Shown: piece after piece, positions 8,727 through 17,717 of the stretch
Position numbering within the stretch: position 1 is the first letter of the stretch
How the letters are laid out: every line of letters begins with the position of its first letter
Source of the DNA: Marinibaculum sp040216765
GTDB taxonomy: Bacteria; Pseudomonadota; Alphaproteobacteria; Ferrovibrionales; Ferrovibrionaceae
Assembly (NCBI GenBank): GCA_040216765.1
Contig: JAVJON010000066.1
Location: 1 to 64,000 of the forward strand
Length of the DNA stretch: 64,000 nt
Direction of reading: 5' to 3'
The notes under the pieces: generated by a model
What the model was told of the DNA's origin: nothing
Seen by the model: the letters and a program-made list of their open reading frames with translations, nothing else
Databases searched by the model: none
Made by a program: the position numbers and the translations under genes

Positions 8727-9746
8727 TCAGTTCCTGGTCTTGTCGACCAGCTTGTTGGCGGCGATCCACGGCATCATGGCACGCAGGCGCTCGCCCACCT
8801 GCTCGATCTCGTGGCCGGCGCTGGCGGCGCGCATCGCCTTGAACGAGGTCTGGTTCACCTTGTTCTCCAGCATCCAGTCGCGCACGAAGCGGCCGCTCTG
8901 GATATCGCCCAGCACGCGCTTCATCTCCGCCCGGGTCTCGGCCGTGACGATGCGCGGGCCGCTGACATACTCGCCATACTCCGCGGTGTTGGAGATCGAG
9001 TAGTTCATGTTCGCGATGCCGCCCTCATAGATCAGGTCGACGATCAGCTTCACTTCGTGCAGGCACTCGAAATAGGCCATCTCCGGCGCATAGCCGGCCT
9101 CGACCAGGGTCTCGTAGCCGCCCTTGATCAGCTCGACCAGGCCGCCGCAGAGCACGACCTGCTCGCCGAACAGGTCGGTCTCGCATTCCTCGCGGAAGCT
9201 GGTCTCGATCACGCCGGCCCGGCCGCCGCCGATCGCACAGGCATAGCTGAGTCCGATTTCGGTCGCGTTGCCCGACGCGTTGCGATGCACCGCCAGCAGG
9301 CAGGGGACCCCGCCGCCGCGCAGATACTCGCTGCGCACGGTATGGCCCGGGCCCTTCGGCGCGATCATGAAGACATCCAGGTCGGCGCGCGGCTCGATCA
9401 GGTTGAAATGGATGTTCAGGCCGTGCGCGAAGGCCAAGGCCGCGCCTTCCTTCATGTTGGGCGCCAGGCTTTCCGCATAGATGCCGGACTGCAATTCGTC
9501 CGGTGTCAGCATCATCAGGACATCGCCCCAGGCCGCCGCCTCGTCGGGGGTCATGACCTTGAGGCCGGCGGCCTCCGCCTTCTTCGCCGTCGGAGAATCG
9601 GCACGAAGCGCCACCGCGACCTCGGTCACGCCGGATTCCTTCAGGTTGTTGGCATGGGCATGGCCCTGGCTGCCATAGCCGACGATGACAACCTTCTTCG
9701 ACTTGATCAGGTTCACGTCGGCGTCGCGATCGTAATAGACGCGCAT
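8727..9746 (-). CDS. ilvC: Ketol-acid reductoisomerase (NADP+)
   Basis: Second step of valine/isoleucine synthesis: Mg2+-dependent alkyl migration and NADPH reduction of acetolactate or acetohydroxybutyrate. A class I (short) enzyme of 339 residues with the GYGSQGHAHA nucleotide-binding loop near residue 23 and the acidic metal-binding stretch (DLFGEQVVLCGG, then the C-terminal knotted helices). The ATG at 9746, with GGAG 11 bases upstream, fits the conserved MRVYYDRDAD start better than the GTG at 9755. Last gene of ilvB-ilvN-ilvC. Confidence 0.96.
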   Translation of the reverse strand: MRVYYDRDADVNLIKSKKVVIVGYGSQGHAHANNLKESGVTEVAVALRADSPTAKKAEAAGLKVMTPDEAAAWGDVLMMLTPDELQSGIYAESLAPNMKEGAALAFAHGLNIHFNLIEPRADLDVFMIAPKGPGHTVRSEYLRGGGVPCLLAVHRNASGNATEIGLSYACAIGGGRAGVIETSFREECETDLFGEQVVLCGGLVELIKGGYETLVEAGYAPEMAYFECLHEVKLIVDLIYEGGIANMNYSISNTAEYGEYVSGPRIVTAETRAEMKRVLGDIQSGRFVRDWMLENKVNQTSFKAMRAASAGHEIEQVGERLRAMMPWIAANKLVDKTRN

Positions 9747-9783
9747 CGGGGTCACAGCTCCTTCGCTTGGTGTCGTTTCCAGG

Positions 9784-10347
9784 TCAGTCGGCGGCAGCCG
9801 GCGCGCCGGCCCGCAATCCGGACAGGTCCTCGTCGGGCATCGCCGCCAGGGTTCCGGGGCCCCGGATGATCGCCACCACGCCGGTGCGCGAGACGTCGGC
9901 CAGGCCCAGCGGCTGCATCAGGTCGATGAAGGCATTGATCTTGTCGGTCGAGCCGGTCATCTCGAAGACGAAGCTCCGGGTGGAGGAATCCACCACCCGC
10001 GCCCGGAAGATGTCGGCGATGCGCAGGCTCTCCACGCGGGCCTCGCCGCGGCCCACCACCTTGATCAGCGCCAGCTCGCGGGCGACATGCGGGCCCTCCA
10101 CCGTCAGGTCGGCGACATTGTGGACCGGCACCAGGCGCGCAAGCTGCGCCTTGATCTGCTCGATCACCATGGCGGTGCCGGAGGTCACGATGGTGATGCG
10201 CGACAGCTTCTCCGCGGCGTTCACCTCCGCCACCGTCAGGCTCTCGATATTGTAGCCGCGGCCGGAGAACAGGCCGATCACGCGGGCCAGGACGCCGGAC
10301 TCGTTGTCGACGAGGACGGCAATCGTATGCGACTGGATCTCGCTCAT
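9784..10347 (-). CDS. ilvN: Acetolactate synthase small (regulatory) subunit
   Basis: Regulatory partner that activates the catalytic subunit and confers valine feedback inhibition. The 187-residue protein has an N-terminal ACT domain (VLVDNESGVLARVIGLFSGR, then GYNIESL) followed by the C-terminal ALS small-subunit domain. It lies 20 bases after ilvB and 37 before ilvC, in one operon. Length matches the ilvH/ilvN family. Confidence 0.95.
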   Translation of the reverse strand: MSEIQSHTIAVLVDNESGVLARVIGLFSGRGYNIESLTVAEVNAAEKLSRITIVTSGTAMVIEQIKAQLARLVPVHNVADLTVEGPHVARELALIKVVGRGEARVESLRIADIFRARVVDSSTRSFVFEMTGSTDKINAFIDLMQPLGLADVSRTGVVAIIRGPGTLAAMPDEDLSGLRAGAPAAAD

Positions 10348-10367
10348 GTCGTGCTGACCGCCGCGGT

Positions 10368-12134
10368 TCAGACGAGTGCCTTGCCGGCATCCGAGACCGC
10401 CGAGCCCAGCTCGTCGCGGTCGGATCCCAGCAGCATCTCGTTATGGGCGGCACCCGAGGGCACCATCGGGAAGCAGTTCTCGGCCTTGTCGACCAGCACG
10501 TCGAACACCACCGGCAGGTCGCTGTCCAGCATCCGGTCCACCATGTCGGGCAGTTCCGCCGGGTCGGTCGCGCGCAGGCCGAGGCAGCCGAAGGCTTCCG
10601 CCAGCTTCACGAAGTCCGGCAGGGCATCGGCATAGCTTTCCGAATAGCGCCCGCCATGCAGCAGCTCCTGCCACTGGCGCACCATGCCCATATACTCGTT
10701 GTTCAGGATGAAGACCTTCACCGGCAGGCGATGCTGCACCGCCGTCCCCAGTTCCTGGATGTTCATCAGGATCGAGCTCTCGCCCGCCACGTCGACCACC
10801 AATGCGTCGGGATGCGCCACCTGCACGCCAAGCGCCGCGGGCAGGCCATAGCCCATGGTGCCCAGCCCGCCGGAGGTCATCCAGCGGTTCGGCTCCTCGA
10901 AGCGCAGGAACTGCGCCGCCCACATCTGGTGCTGGCCGACCTCGGTGGTGATGTAGTGGTCGCGGCCCGCGAGCTTGTCGCGCAGCACTTCCAGCGCGTA
11001 TTGCGGCTTGATGATCGCGGACGAGCGGTTGTAGCGCAGGCAGTCCTTCGCCCGCCACTGGTCGATCTGCTGCCACCAGGGGTCCAGCCGGCTGCGCTCC
11101 GGCGCCTGCGGCAGGGCCTTCCAGGCCTGCAGGATCGCCTGCATCACCTTGGTGACATCGCCGATGATCGGCACGTCGACCCGCACGTTCTTGTTGATCG
11201 ACGAGGGGTCGATGTCGATGTGGATCTTGATGGAGTTCGGCGCGAAGGCATCCAGCCGCCCGGTGATCCGGTCGTCGAAACGCGCACCGACATTCAGCAT
11301 GACGTCGCAGTCATGCATGGCGTGGTTCGCCTCCCAGGTGCCGTGCATGCCCAGCATCCCCAGGAACTGCCGGTCGCTGCCGGGATAGCTGCCCAGGCCC
11401 ATCAGGGTGTTGGTCACCGGGAAGCCCGACAGCTGCGCGAACTCGCGCAGCAGGGCCGAGGCCTGCGGCCCGGAATTGACCACCCCGCCGCCGGCATAGA
11501 TCACCGGGCGCTCCGCCTTCGACAGCAGCTCCACCGCCTCGGCGATCCGGGCAGGGTCGCCCTCCGTGCGGGGGCGATAGCTCTTGTGGTGGATCTCCCC
11601 GCCCGGCGGCGTGTAGCGGCCCTTGGCGATCTGCACGTCCTTCGGCAGGTCGACCACCACCGGGCCGGGCCGGCCATGGGTGGCGACATAGAACGCCTCG
11701 TGGATCACCGGCGACAGGTCGTCCGGGCTCTTCACCAGCCAGTTGTGCTTGGTGCAGGGCCGGGTGATGCCGGTGGTGTCGCATTCCTGGAAGGCATCGT
11801 TGCCGATCAGGTGGGTCGCCACCTGGCCGGTCAGGCAGACCACGGGAATGGAATCCATCAGCGCATCGGTCAGCCCGGTCACCGCGTTGGTCGCGCCGGG
11901 GCCGGAGGTCACCAGCACGACGCCGGGCTTGCCGGTGGAGCGCGCATAGCCCTCGGCCATGTGCACCGCGCCCTGCTCGTGCCGGACCAGGATGTGGCGA
12001 ATCCGGTTCTGCTGGAACAGCGCGTCGTAGATCGGCAGTACGGCGCCGCCGGGATAGCCGAAAATCACGTCCACGCCCTGGTCGACCAGGGATTTGATGA
12101 TGATCTCCGCACCGGACATCAGTGTCTCGGACAT
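10368..12134 (-). CDS. ilvB: Acetolactate synthase catalytic subunit
   Basis: Thiamine diphosphate enzyme that condenses pyruvate with pyruvate or 2-ketobutyrate. 588 residues with the three TPP-enzyme domains: an N-terminal PYR domain with GYPGGAVLPIYDAL and the catalytic Glu in RHEQGAVHMAEGYAR, a central FAD/nucleotide-like domain, and a C-terminal PP domain with the GDGS-like VAGESSILMN and NNEYMGMVRQWQE. The ATG at 12134 (MSETLMSGAE) is chosen; an upstream in-frame ATG at 12275 would add a tail without homology. First gene of ilvBNC, with a promoter candidate about 200 bases upstream. Confidence 0.95.
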   Translation of the reverse strand: MSETLMSGAEIIIKSLVDQGVDVIFGYPGGAVLPIYDALFQQNRIRHILVRHEQGAVHMAEGYARSTGKPGVVLVTSGPGATNAVTGLTDALMDSIPVVCLTGQVATHLIGNDAFQECDTTGITRPCTKHNWLVKSPDDLSPVIHEAFYVATHGRPGPVVVDLPKDVQIAKGRYTPPGGEIHHKSYRPRTEGDPARIAEAVELLSKAERPVIYAGGGVVNSGPQASALLREFAQLSGFPVTNTLMGLGSYPGSDRQFLGMLGMHGTWEANHAMHDCDVMLNVGARFDDRITGRLDAFAPNSIKIHIDIDPSSINKNVRVDVPIIGDVTKVMQAILQAWKALPQAPERSRLDPWWQQIDQWRAKDCLRYNRSSAIIKPQYALEVLRDKLAGRDHYITTEVGQHQMWAAQFLRFEEPNRWMTSGGLGTMGYGLPAALGVQVAHPDALVVDVAGESSILMNIQELGTAVQHRLPVKVFILNNEYMGMVRQWQELLHGGRYSESYADALPDFVKLAEAFGCLGLRATDPAELPDMVDRMLDSDLPVVFDVLVDKAENCFPMVPSGAAHNEMLLGSDRDELGSAVSDAGKALV

Positions 12135-12333
12135 AGCCGTATCCTCACTTCGCGCCTTCGGCTGCCGCCGCAACGGTTCGGTTTGCGCCCCCGGGGGACC
12201 GTCGGATGCGATGGCAGAAATGTATCCCGCAGCGTCCGGCGGCACCTGTCCGGGCCGCCTGCGCCATGGCCGCATGCCCCGCCCGGAAAGCCCAGGCGGC
12301 GCGCGCCATTCAGCAGGATTTCAGAAGCGCTGC

Positions 12334-12362
12334 AACGTAGCGATCCGATTCCCGCAGGTCAA
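12334..12362 (-). promoter_or_regulatory. Candidate sigma-70 promoter of ilvBNC
   Basis: On the minus strand TTGACC and TACGTT are separated by exactly 17 bases, with an AT-rich stretch just upstream (12370-12415). It reads toward ilvB with a leader of about 200 bases. I saw no clear attenuator peptide rich in Val, Leu or Ile codons in that leader. Confidence 0.45.
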
Positions 12363-12448
12363 CCGCGAATTACGAAGAAATGGAAAGTTTGAGGCTTTAA
12401 ATTGTACCTTTATTGCGCAGCGCGGCACCGCGGACTCACAAGCTTGCG

Positions 12449-13534
12449 TCACTGCCCCATGAGCCGGGCCGACAGTGTGGCGGGAGCCGCCTGCGGGCTC
12501 TCCGCCAGGGCCAGCATCAGGGCAATCCGTGCCTTCCACGGGTCGTTGATCGGCGACAGGATCGCGCCCAGCGCCTGCAGGCTGCTGCCGCCGCCTTCGC
12601 CGCCATAGGCCGGCCGCAGGCGCCCGCTGGCCACGCGGCTGCTGACCAGTACCGGCAGGCCCTTTGCGCGGGCCCGTGCAATCGCCTCGTACATCGGATG
12701 GCTGACATTGCCGATCCCGAAGCCGACGACGACGATCCCGCGGGTCGCCGGATCCGCCGCCGCCGCATCCAGCAGCGCGCCCGTGCTGCCGGGATAGTCC
12801 AGCACCACCGGCACCTGCGGCAGGGCATCGGGCAACGGGAAGACCAGCCGCTGATCGGGCCTTGCCGACCAGTGGACGGCATTGCCCTCCACCGTACCGA
12901 TCCAGGAATCCACGCCATCGCCAAACGTGTCGACATTGCCCGCGTCGTGCTTGCCTGCCCGCAATGCGGTGACGATGCGTCCGTTCAGGGTCAGGGTCAC
13001 GCCGCGCCCCGCCGCATCGGGATCCGCCGCCTGGCGCACCGCGTCGTGCAGGTTCCGCGGCCCGTCCGGCGCGGGATGGGAGGCATCGCGCATCGAGCCG
13101 GTGACCACGACGGGCTTCTGCCCGCTCCGGGTCAGCTGCAGGAAATAGCCAATGTCCTGCATCGTGTCGGTGCCGTGCACGACCACCACGCCGTCGGTTG
13201 CCGGATCGGCCACGGCATCGCGCACGGCCGCCGCGATCTGCAGCCAATGCGCAGGCTGCATGTCGCGCGAATCGATCATCATCAACTCGACGACCTTCAA
13301 CTCGGCAATGTCCGACAGGCCCGGCACGGCGGACAGCAGCGCCTCGGCGCCGAGGCTCGGTACGGCCAGCCCGGTCTTCGGGTCGACCGTCTGCGCGATC
13401 GTGCCGCCTGTCGTGATCACCGTCACCAGCGGCCTGCCTGCCGCAGTCGCCGCCCAGGCCGGAAAGACCCAGGCCAGTGCCAGACCGAAACCCAGGACCA
13501 AGGCCCATCCCTGCCGGAACGACGGTGCCGTCAT
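12449..13534 (-). CDS. Type II L-asparaginase (secreted)
   Basis: Hydrolyses asparagine, possibly also glutamine, in the periplasm. 361 residues beginning with a signal peptide (hydrophobic 10-28, Ala-x-Ala cleavage near 28). The two asparaginase motifs are present: TTGGTIAQ with nucleophile Thr near residue 45, and HGTDTM with Thr-Asp near 122-123. GSMRDASHPAPDGP and the C-terminal VVGFGIGNVS are also typical. The start at 13534 has GGAGG five bases upstream; an adjacent ATG at 13537 is possible. Transcribed toward ilvB but separated by a 314-base gap, so probably independent. Confidence 0.9.
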   Translation of the reverse strand: MTAPSFRQGWALVLGFGLALAWVFPAWAATAAGRPLVTVITTGGTIAQTVDPKTGLAVPSLGAEALLSAVPGLSDIAELKVVELMMIDSRDMQPAHWLQIAAAVRDAVADPATDGVVVVHGTDTMQDIGYFLQLTRSGQKPVVVTGSMRDASHPAPDGPRNLHDAVRQAADPDAAGRGVTLTLNGRIVTALRAGKHDAGNVDTFGDGVDSWIGTVEGNAVHWSARPDQRLVFPLPDALPQVPVVLDYPGSTGALLDAAAADPATRGIVVVGFGIGNVSHPMYEAIARARAKGLPVLVSSRVASGRLRPAYGGEGGGSSLQALGAILSPINDPWKARIALMLALAESPQAAPATLSARLMGQ

Positions 13535-13611
13535 CATCCCCTCCCGCGCGACCTGCAACATCCTCCTGCACGCTTTTTTCGGAGTCCAGTGCAGCGGCGC
13601 GGGCGCAACCC

Positions 13612-14589
13612 TCAGTCCGCCACATTCCAGGCCCGGCCGGGAAAGGCCGCAGCCACAGCCGCCCGCAGCCGCGCCGCCTGCGCCGGCCAGTCGGGCGCCC
13701 AGGGCGCCGCCGACAGCAGCAGCGGCTGCGCCAGACTGCGCGCCAGCCCGCGATGGCGGAGCCAGGTGGTCTGGCGCTTGGCATAGCGGCGGGTGTCGCG
13801 CTGCGCCAGCGAGAGCGCCGTCGCCCGGTCGAGCTCGCCGCGCAGCCATGCGGCCAGATGCGGCACGCCGACAGCCTTCATTGCCGGCAGGTCCGGCGCC
13901 AGCCCTCGCCCTGCAAGGGCCCGCACCTCGTCCAGCGCGCCCTCTGTCAGCATCGCCACCAGCCGGTTGTCACAGCGGGCATAAAGTGCCGGCCGCGACG
14001 GCAGGAGGAGAATGCCCAGGGCCGGCGGCGGCAGCAGCGGCTGGGCGGGCTCCGCCTGCCAGGCGCTGAGGCGCCGGCCGGTCTCCCGCGCCACGGCCAG
14101 CGCCCGCACCAGCCGCTGCCGGTCGCCGGGCGGCAGCCGGGCGGCCAGGTCGGGATCGGCTTCCGCTACCAGGTCATGGAAGCGCTGCGGCCCCAGCGCG
14201 GCATAATCCGCCCCCGCCTCAGCCAGGGCCGCCGGCGACAGGTCCGGGATCGGTGCCATGCCGTCGTAGAGGGCGGCGAAATAAAGCCCGGTGCCGCCCA
14301 CCAGGATCGGCAGGCGCCCCGCGGCATGGGCGGCCGCCGCGGCCGCCGCGGCCTCCTGCGCCCAGGCCATGGCGCTGTAGCGCTGGCCGGCGTCGACATG
14401 GCCGTAGAGCCGGTGCGGCACCAGGGCTGCCTCCGCCGGGCCGGGACGGGCCGTCAGCACCCGCAGGTCGCGATAGACCTGCATGCTGTCGGCATTCACC
14501 ACCTCGCCGTCCAGGGCCAGGGCCAGGTCCAGCGCCAGGGCGGACTTGCCGCTGCCGGTCGGGCCGAAGATCGCGAGGCTGGTCGTCAT
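13612..14589 (-). CDS. miaA: tRNA dimethylallyltransferase
   Basis: Adds a dimethylallyl group to A37 of tRNAs that read UNN codons. 325 residues with the P-loop GPTGSGKS at 9-16, the NADSMQVYR substrate motif near 34 and VGGTGLYF near 95; the C-terminal half keeps the QRDTRRYAKRQTTW motif. Divergent from serB across 105 bases that must hold both promoters. Length is within the family range. Confidence 0.95.
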   Translation of the reverse strand: MTTSLAIFGPTGSGKSALALDLALALDGEVVNADSMQVYRDLRVLTARPGPAEAALVPHRLYGHVDAGQRYSAMAWAQEAAAAAAAAHAAGRLPILVGGTGLYFAALYDGMAPIPDLSPAALAEAGADYAALGPQRFHDLVAEADPDLAARLPPGDRQRLVRALAVARETGRRLSAWQAEPAQPLLPPPALGILLLPSRPALYARCDNRLVAMLTEGALDEVRALAGRGLAPDLPAMKAVGVPHLAAWLRGELDRATALSLAQRDTRRYAKRQTTWLRHRGLARSLAQPLLLSAAPWAPDWPAQAARLRAAVAAAFPGRAWNVAD

Positions 14590-14694
14590 CGGCCGCCGGC
14601 CCGCAGTTGAGCCGGCCGGCGATTCCGCCTACAAGCGCGGCGCGGCGCCCGTCTCCCCCGCCCTCCGCGCCCCCTCTGCCAAACCCGGATTTCC

Positions 14695-15594
14695 ATGACC
14701 CACGTCCTGATCCTGATTTCGCCGCCGGACGACCCGGCGATCGACGCAGCCGCCCTGGGCGCTGCGGCCGATGCCGTCGGCATGACGGCGACCCAAGCGC
14801 AGATCCTCGCGCCGGGCAAGGCCGCGGAACTGCGGCTGCCTGCCGGCACGGCACCGCAGGCCGCCCGCGCCGCGGCGTCCCAGGCGCTGGCCGGCCGGCC
14901 GATCGATGCCGTGGTGCTGCCGGTGTCGGACCGGCGCAAGAAGCTCCTGGTGGCGGACATGGATTCCACCATGATCCAGCAGGAATGCATCGACGAACTG
15001 GCCGACCGGCTGGGGCGGAAGGCGGACGTCGCGGCGATCACCGAGAAGACCATGCGGGGCGAGATCGACTTCCCCACCTCGCTGCGGTCGCGCGCGGCGA
15101 TGGTCGCGGGCCTGCCGGCCTCGATCATCGACGAGGTGTTCGACGCCTCCATCACCTTCACGCCGGGCGGCGCAACGATGATCGCCACCCTGCGCGCGGC
15201 CGGCATCTACACCGCCCTGGTCAGCGGCGGGTTCACCGATTTCACCGGCCGCGTGCGCAGCCGTATCGGTTTCGACGAGGACCGCGCCAACCGCCTGGTG
15301 GTCGATGCATCCGGCAACCTGACCGGCGGCGTGCATGAGCCGATCCTGGATTCGGCCGCCAAGCGCACCGCGCTGGACGAACTGGCCGGCCGGCTCGGCA
15401 TCGCGGTCTCGGAGACCGCGGCCCTGGGCGACGGCGCGAACGATTGCGACATGATCGCCCATGCCGGCCTGGGGATCGGCTACCGGCCGAAGCCGAAGCT
15501 CGCGGCCGTGTCCGATGCCATCCTGCGCCACGCCGACCTGACCGGCGTGCTCTACCTGATGGGCTTCCGCGAGACCGAGTTCGCCGCGGCCTGA
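14695..15594 (+). CDS. serB: Phosphoserine phosphatase
   Basis: Last step of serine synthesis: hydrolysis of O-phosphoserine. HAD-family protein of 299 residues. An N-terminal ACT-like region of about 80 residues precedes the HAD motifs: DMDST with nucleophile Asp88 and general acid Asp90, the VSGGFT motif near 185, the Lys motif, and GDGANDCDM near 245. Divergent from miaA, and followed by a hairpin before the convergent degP. Confidence 0.94.
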   Translation: MTHVLILISPPDDPAIDAAALGAAADAVGMTATQAQILAPGKAAELRLPAGTAPQAARAAASQALAGRPIDAVVLPVSDRRKKLLVADMDSTMIQQECIDELADRLGRKADVAAITEKTMRGEIDFPTSLRSRAAMVAGLPASIIDEVFDASITFTPGGATMIATLRAAGIYTALVSGGFTDFTGRVRSRIGFDEDRANRLVVDASGNLTGGVHEPILDSAAKRTALDELAGRLGIAVSETAALGDGANDCDMIAHAGLGIGYRPKPKLAAVSDAILRHADLTGVLYLMGFRETEFAAA

Positions 15595-15618
15595 ATCCTG
15601 CGGGCCCGGAACGCGAAA

Positions 15619-15648
15619 GGGCGGCGGGCCCTTCCGGATCCGCCGCCC
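15619..15648. terminator. Bidirectional hairpin between serB and degP
   Basis: Perfect 9-bp inverted repeat GGGCGGCGG/CCGCCGCCC (15619-15627 and 15640-15648) with a 12-base loop, in the short gap between convergent serB and degP. No T-run on either side. A second GC-rich dyad (ccggcc...ggccgg) follows near 15655. Confidence 0.4.
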
Positions 15649-15694
15649 TGCGCGCCGGCCCCGCGGGGCCGGACCGGTCTTCGCCGTCCGGCGC

Positions 15695-17296
15695 TCAGCT
15701 CTGGCCGAGCGGCACCGCCACGAACTGCAGGCTGCCTTCCCGGTTCACCAGGAACAGCACCGTCTTGCGGTTCTGCTTGTCGCGGATGTCGTCGACCTGC
15801 CGGACCAGTTCGTCGGGCGAGTTCACCTGGTTCTGCGCCACCTCGACGATGATGTCGCCGGGCCGCATGCCCTTGCGGGCGGCCGGTCCGTCGGCGGTCA
15901 CCTCGATCACGACGACGCCGTTCTCGGCATCGTCCAGCTGGTACTCGCGCCGCGTCTCGGGCGTGACCGCGGTGACGGTGATGCCCAGGTCCTTGATCGT
16001 CGTTCCGGGGTCCTTCTTCGCGTCGGGATTCCCGGTATCGCCGGTATCGAGGGCGGCAACCTCCTCGCTCTCGTCGAGCTCGCCGACCTTGACGTCCAGG
16101 CTCTCGGTCTTGCCCTTGCGCCAGATCTTCACCGGGACATCGGTCTCGATCTCGGTCTCCGCAACGATGCGCGGCAACTGGGCCATCCGGTCCACCGGCT
16201 GGCCGTTGAAGGACAGGATCACGTCGCCAGGCTGGATGCCCGCCGCGGCGGCAGGGCCGTCGTCGGTGACCCCGGCCACCAGCGCGCCGGAGGCCTCCGC
16301 CATCCCCAGGCCGTCGGCGATCTCCGGCGTCACGCTCTGGATCCGCACGCCGAGCCAGCCGCGCCGGGTCTTGCCATACTTGATCAGCTGGCTCACCACC
16401 GGCTTGGCCAGCGACGAAGGCACGGCGAAGCCGATGCCGACGGAACCGCCGGTCTGCGAGAAGATCGCCGTGTTCACGCCGATCACCTGGCCGTCGATGT
16501 TGAACAGCGGCCCGCCCGAATTGCCCTTGTTGATCGAGGCGTCGGTCTGGATGTAGTCGTCGTAGGGACCGGAGCGGATGTTGCGGCCGCGCGCCGACAC
16601 GATGCCCGCGGTCACCGTGCCGCCCAGGCCGAACGGATTGCCGATGGCGACCACCCAGTCGCCCACCCGCAGCAGGTCGGAATCGCCCCAGTTCACCGCC
16701 GGCAGGGTGTCGTCGGTCTTGACCTTCAGAACCGCGATATCGGTCTTCGGGTCGCGGCCGATCAGCTCGGCGGCATATTCGGTGTCGTCCTGCAGGATCA
16801 CCTTGATCTCATCGGCCTCGGCAATGACGTGGTTGTTGGTCACGACATAGCCGTCGGTACTGATGATGAAGCCCGACCCCAGCGAACTGACCGGGCGCGA
16901 CGGCCCCGGCATCGGCCGGCCATGCTTCTCGAAGAAATCCTTGAAGAAATCCTCGAACGGCGTGCCGGGCGGCAGTTCCGGCATGCCCTCTTCTTCCTCG
17001 CCCCGCTGGGGCCCGGCCGCCATGACCCGGCGCTGCGATGTCGAGATGTTCACCACCGCCGGCGACAGGTCGTCGACCAGGTCGGCGAAGCTGCCGGGGA
17101 CCGACTGTGCCGCGGCCGCGCCACCGGCGGGCATGGCGGCAAGGCCGACACCGAAGACAATGAGGGGAACGGCAGCCAGGGCGGCAACGCGGCCCAGGCC
17201 GCTGCGACGTCCGTCGCTGCGCGGGCTCGTCTGCCGCGCCTCGGCGAAGGATGCGGTCGGCCGCACCGTCTCAGCCAGTATCGTCATTGCTTTCAT
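15695..17296 (-). CDS. degP: Periplasmic serine endoprotease, DegP/HtrA family
   Basis: Degrades or refolds misfolded envelope proteins. 533 residues. A long basic N-region precedes the signal or anchor segment (about residues 38-60). The trypsin-like domain has the full triad: His156 in NNHVI, Asp186 in KTDIAVLK and Ser260 in GNSGGPLF. Two PDZ domains follow (about 300-400 and 435-530). An acidic, low-complexity linker separates the PDZ domains. Start at 17296 has AGGGAG just upstream. It is cut off from the upstream hflKC operon by a strong hairpin, so it should have its own promoter within 17297-17656. Confidence 0.93.
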   Translation of the reverse strand: MKAMTILAETVRPTASFAEARQTSPRSDGRRSGLGRVAALAAVPLIVFGVGLAAMPAGGAAAAQSVPGSFADLVDDLSPAVVNISTSQRRVMAAGPQRGEEEEGMPELPPGTPFEDFFKDFFEKHGRPMPGPSRPVSSLGSGFIISTDGYVVTNNHVIAEADEIKVILQDDTEYAAELIGRDPKTDIAVLKVKTDDTLPAVNWGDSDLLRVGDWVVAIGNPFGLGGTVTAGIVSARGRNIRSGPYDDYIQTDASINKGNSGGPLFNIDGQVIGVNTAIFSQTGGSVGIGFAVPSSLAKPVVSQLIKYGKTRRGWLGVRIQSVTPEIADGLGMAEASGALVAGVTDDGPAAAAGIQPGDVILSFNGQPVDRMAQLPRIVAETEIETDVPVKIWRKGKTESLDVKVGELDESEEVAALDTGDTGNPDAKKDPGTTIKDLGITVTAVTPETRREYQLDDAENGVVVIEVTADGPAARKGMRPGDIIVEVAQNQVNSPDELVRQVDDIRDKQNRKTVLFLVNREGSLQFVAVPLGQS

Positions 17297-17656
17297 GGTA
17301 CTCCCTAGAGTCTCCATTTCCGTGTTTCGAAGCCGGTCCGCGCTGCCATCGCCGCGGCGCTGCGCCGCAGGGTGCGGCCGCTGACCGGGAACCGTGGATG
17401 CAGAGGGGACTGTACCGCGCCGGCACGAGGCCGGACCGGTCGCCCCGCAGCGCGGGCCATCCGACAGGACATATGTGTCTGGTGGCGCACTTCTGCCACG
17501 CTCACCGGATCCGTCCGGGACGATGGCCGAGATCCCTGTCCGGTCGCGGCCGGGCGGCGGCATGGGCGCTGCACCTGTCCAGTGCCCCATGCTAGCCGCA
17601 ATTGTGTCCGAATTGTGCCCTGGCAGTCACAGGGAAGCACAATCGCGGATCACAGG

Positions 17657-17690
17657 GCCGCGACCGGCGACGCACGTCGCCGGTCGCGGC
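17657..17690 (-). terminator. Strong hairpin terminator after hflC
   Basis: Perfect 15-bp inverted repeat (17657-17671 with 17676-17690) with a 4-base loop, 28 bases past the hflC stop. No T-run follows. This is one of the longest perfect stems in the window and should insulate degP from hflKC. Confidence 0.65.
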
Positions 17691-17717
17691 TGCACCTGTC
17701 CGCTGTCCCGGGGTCGG

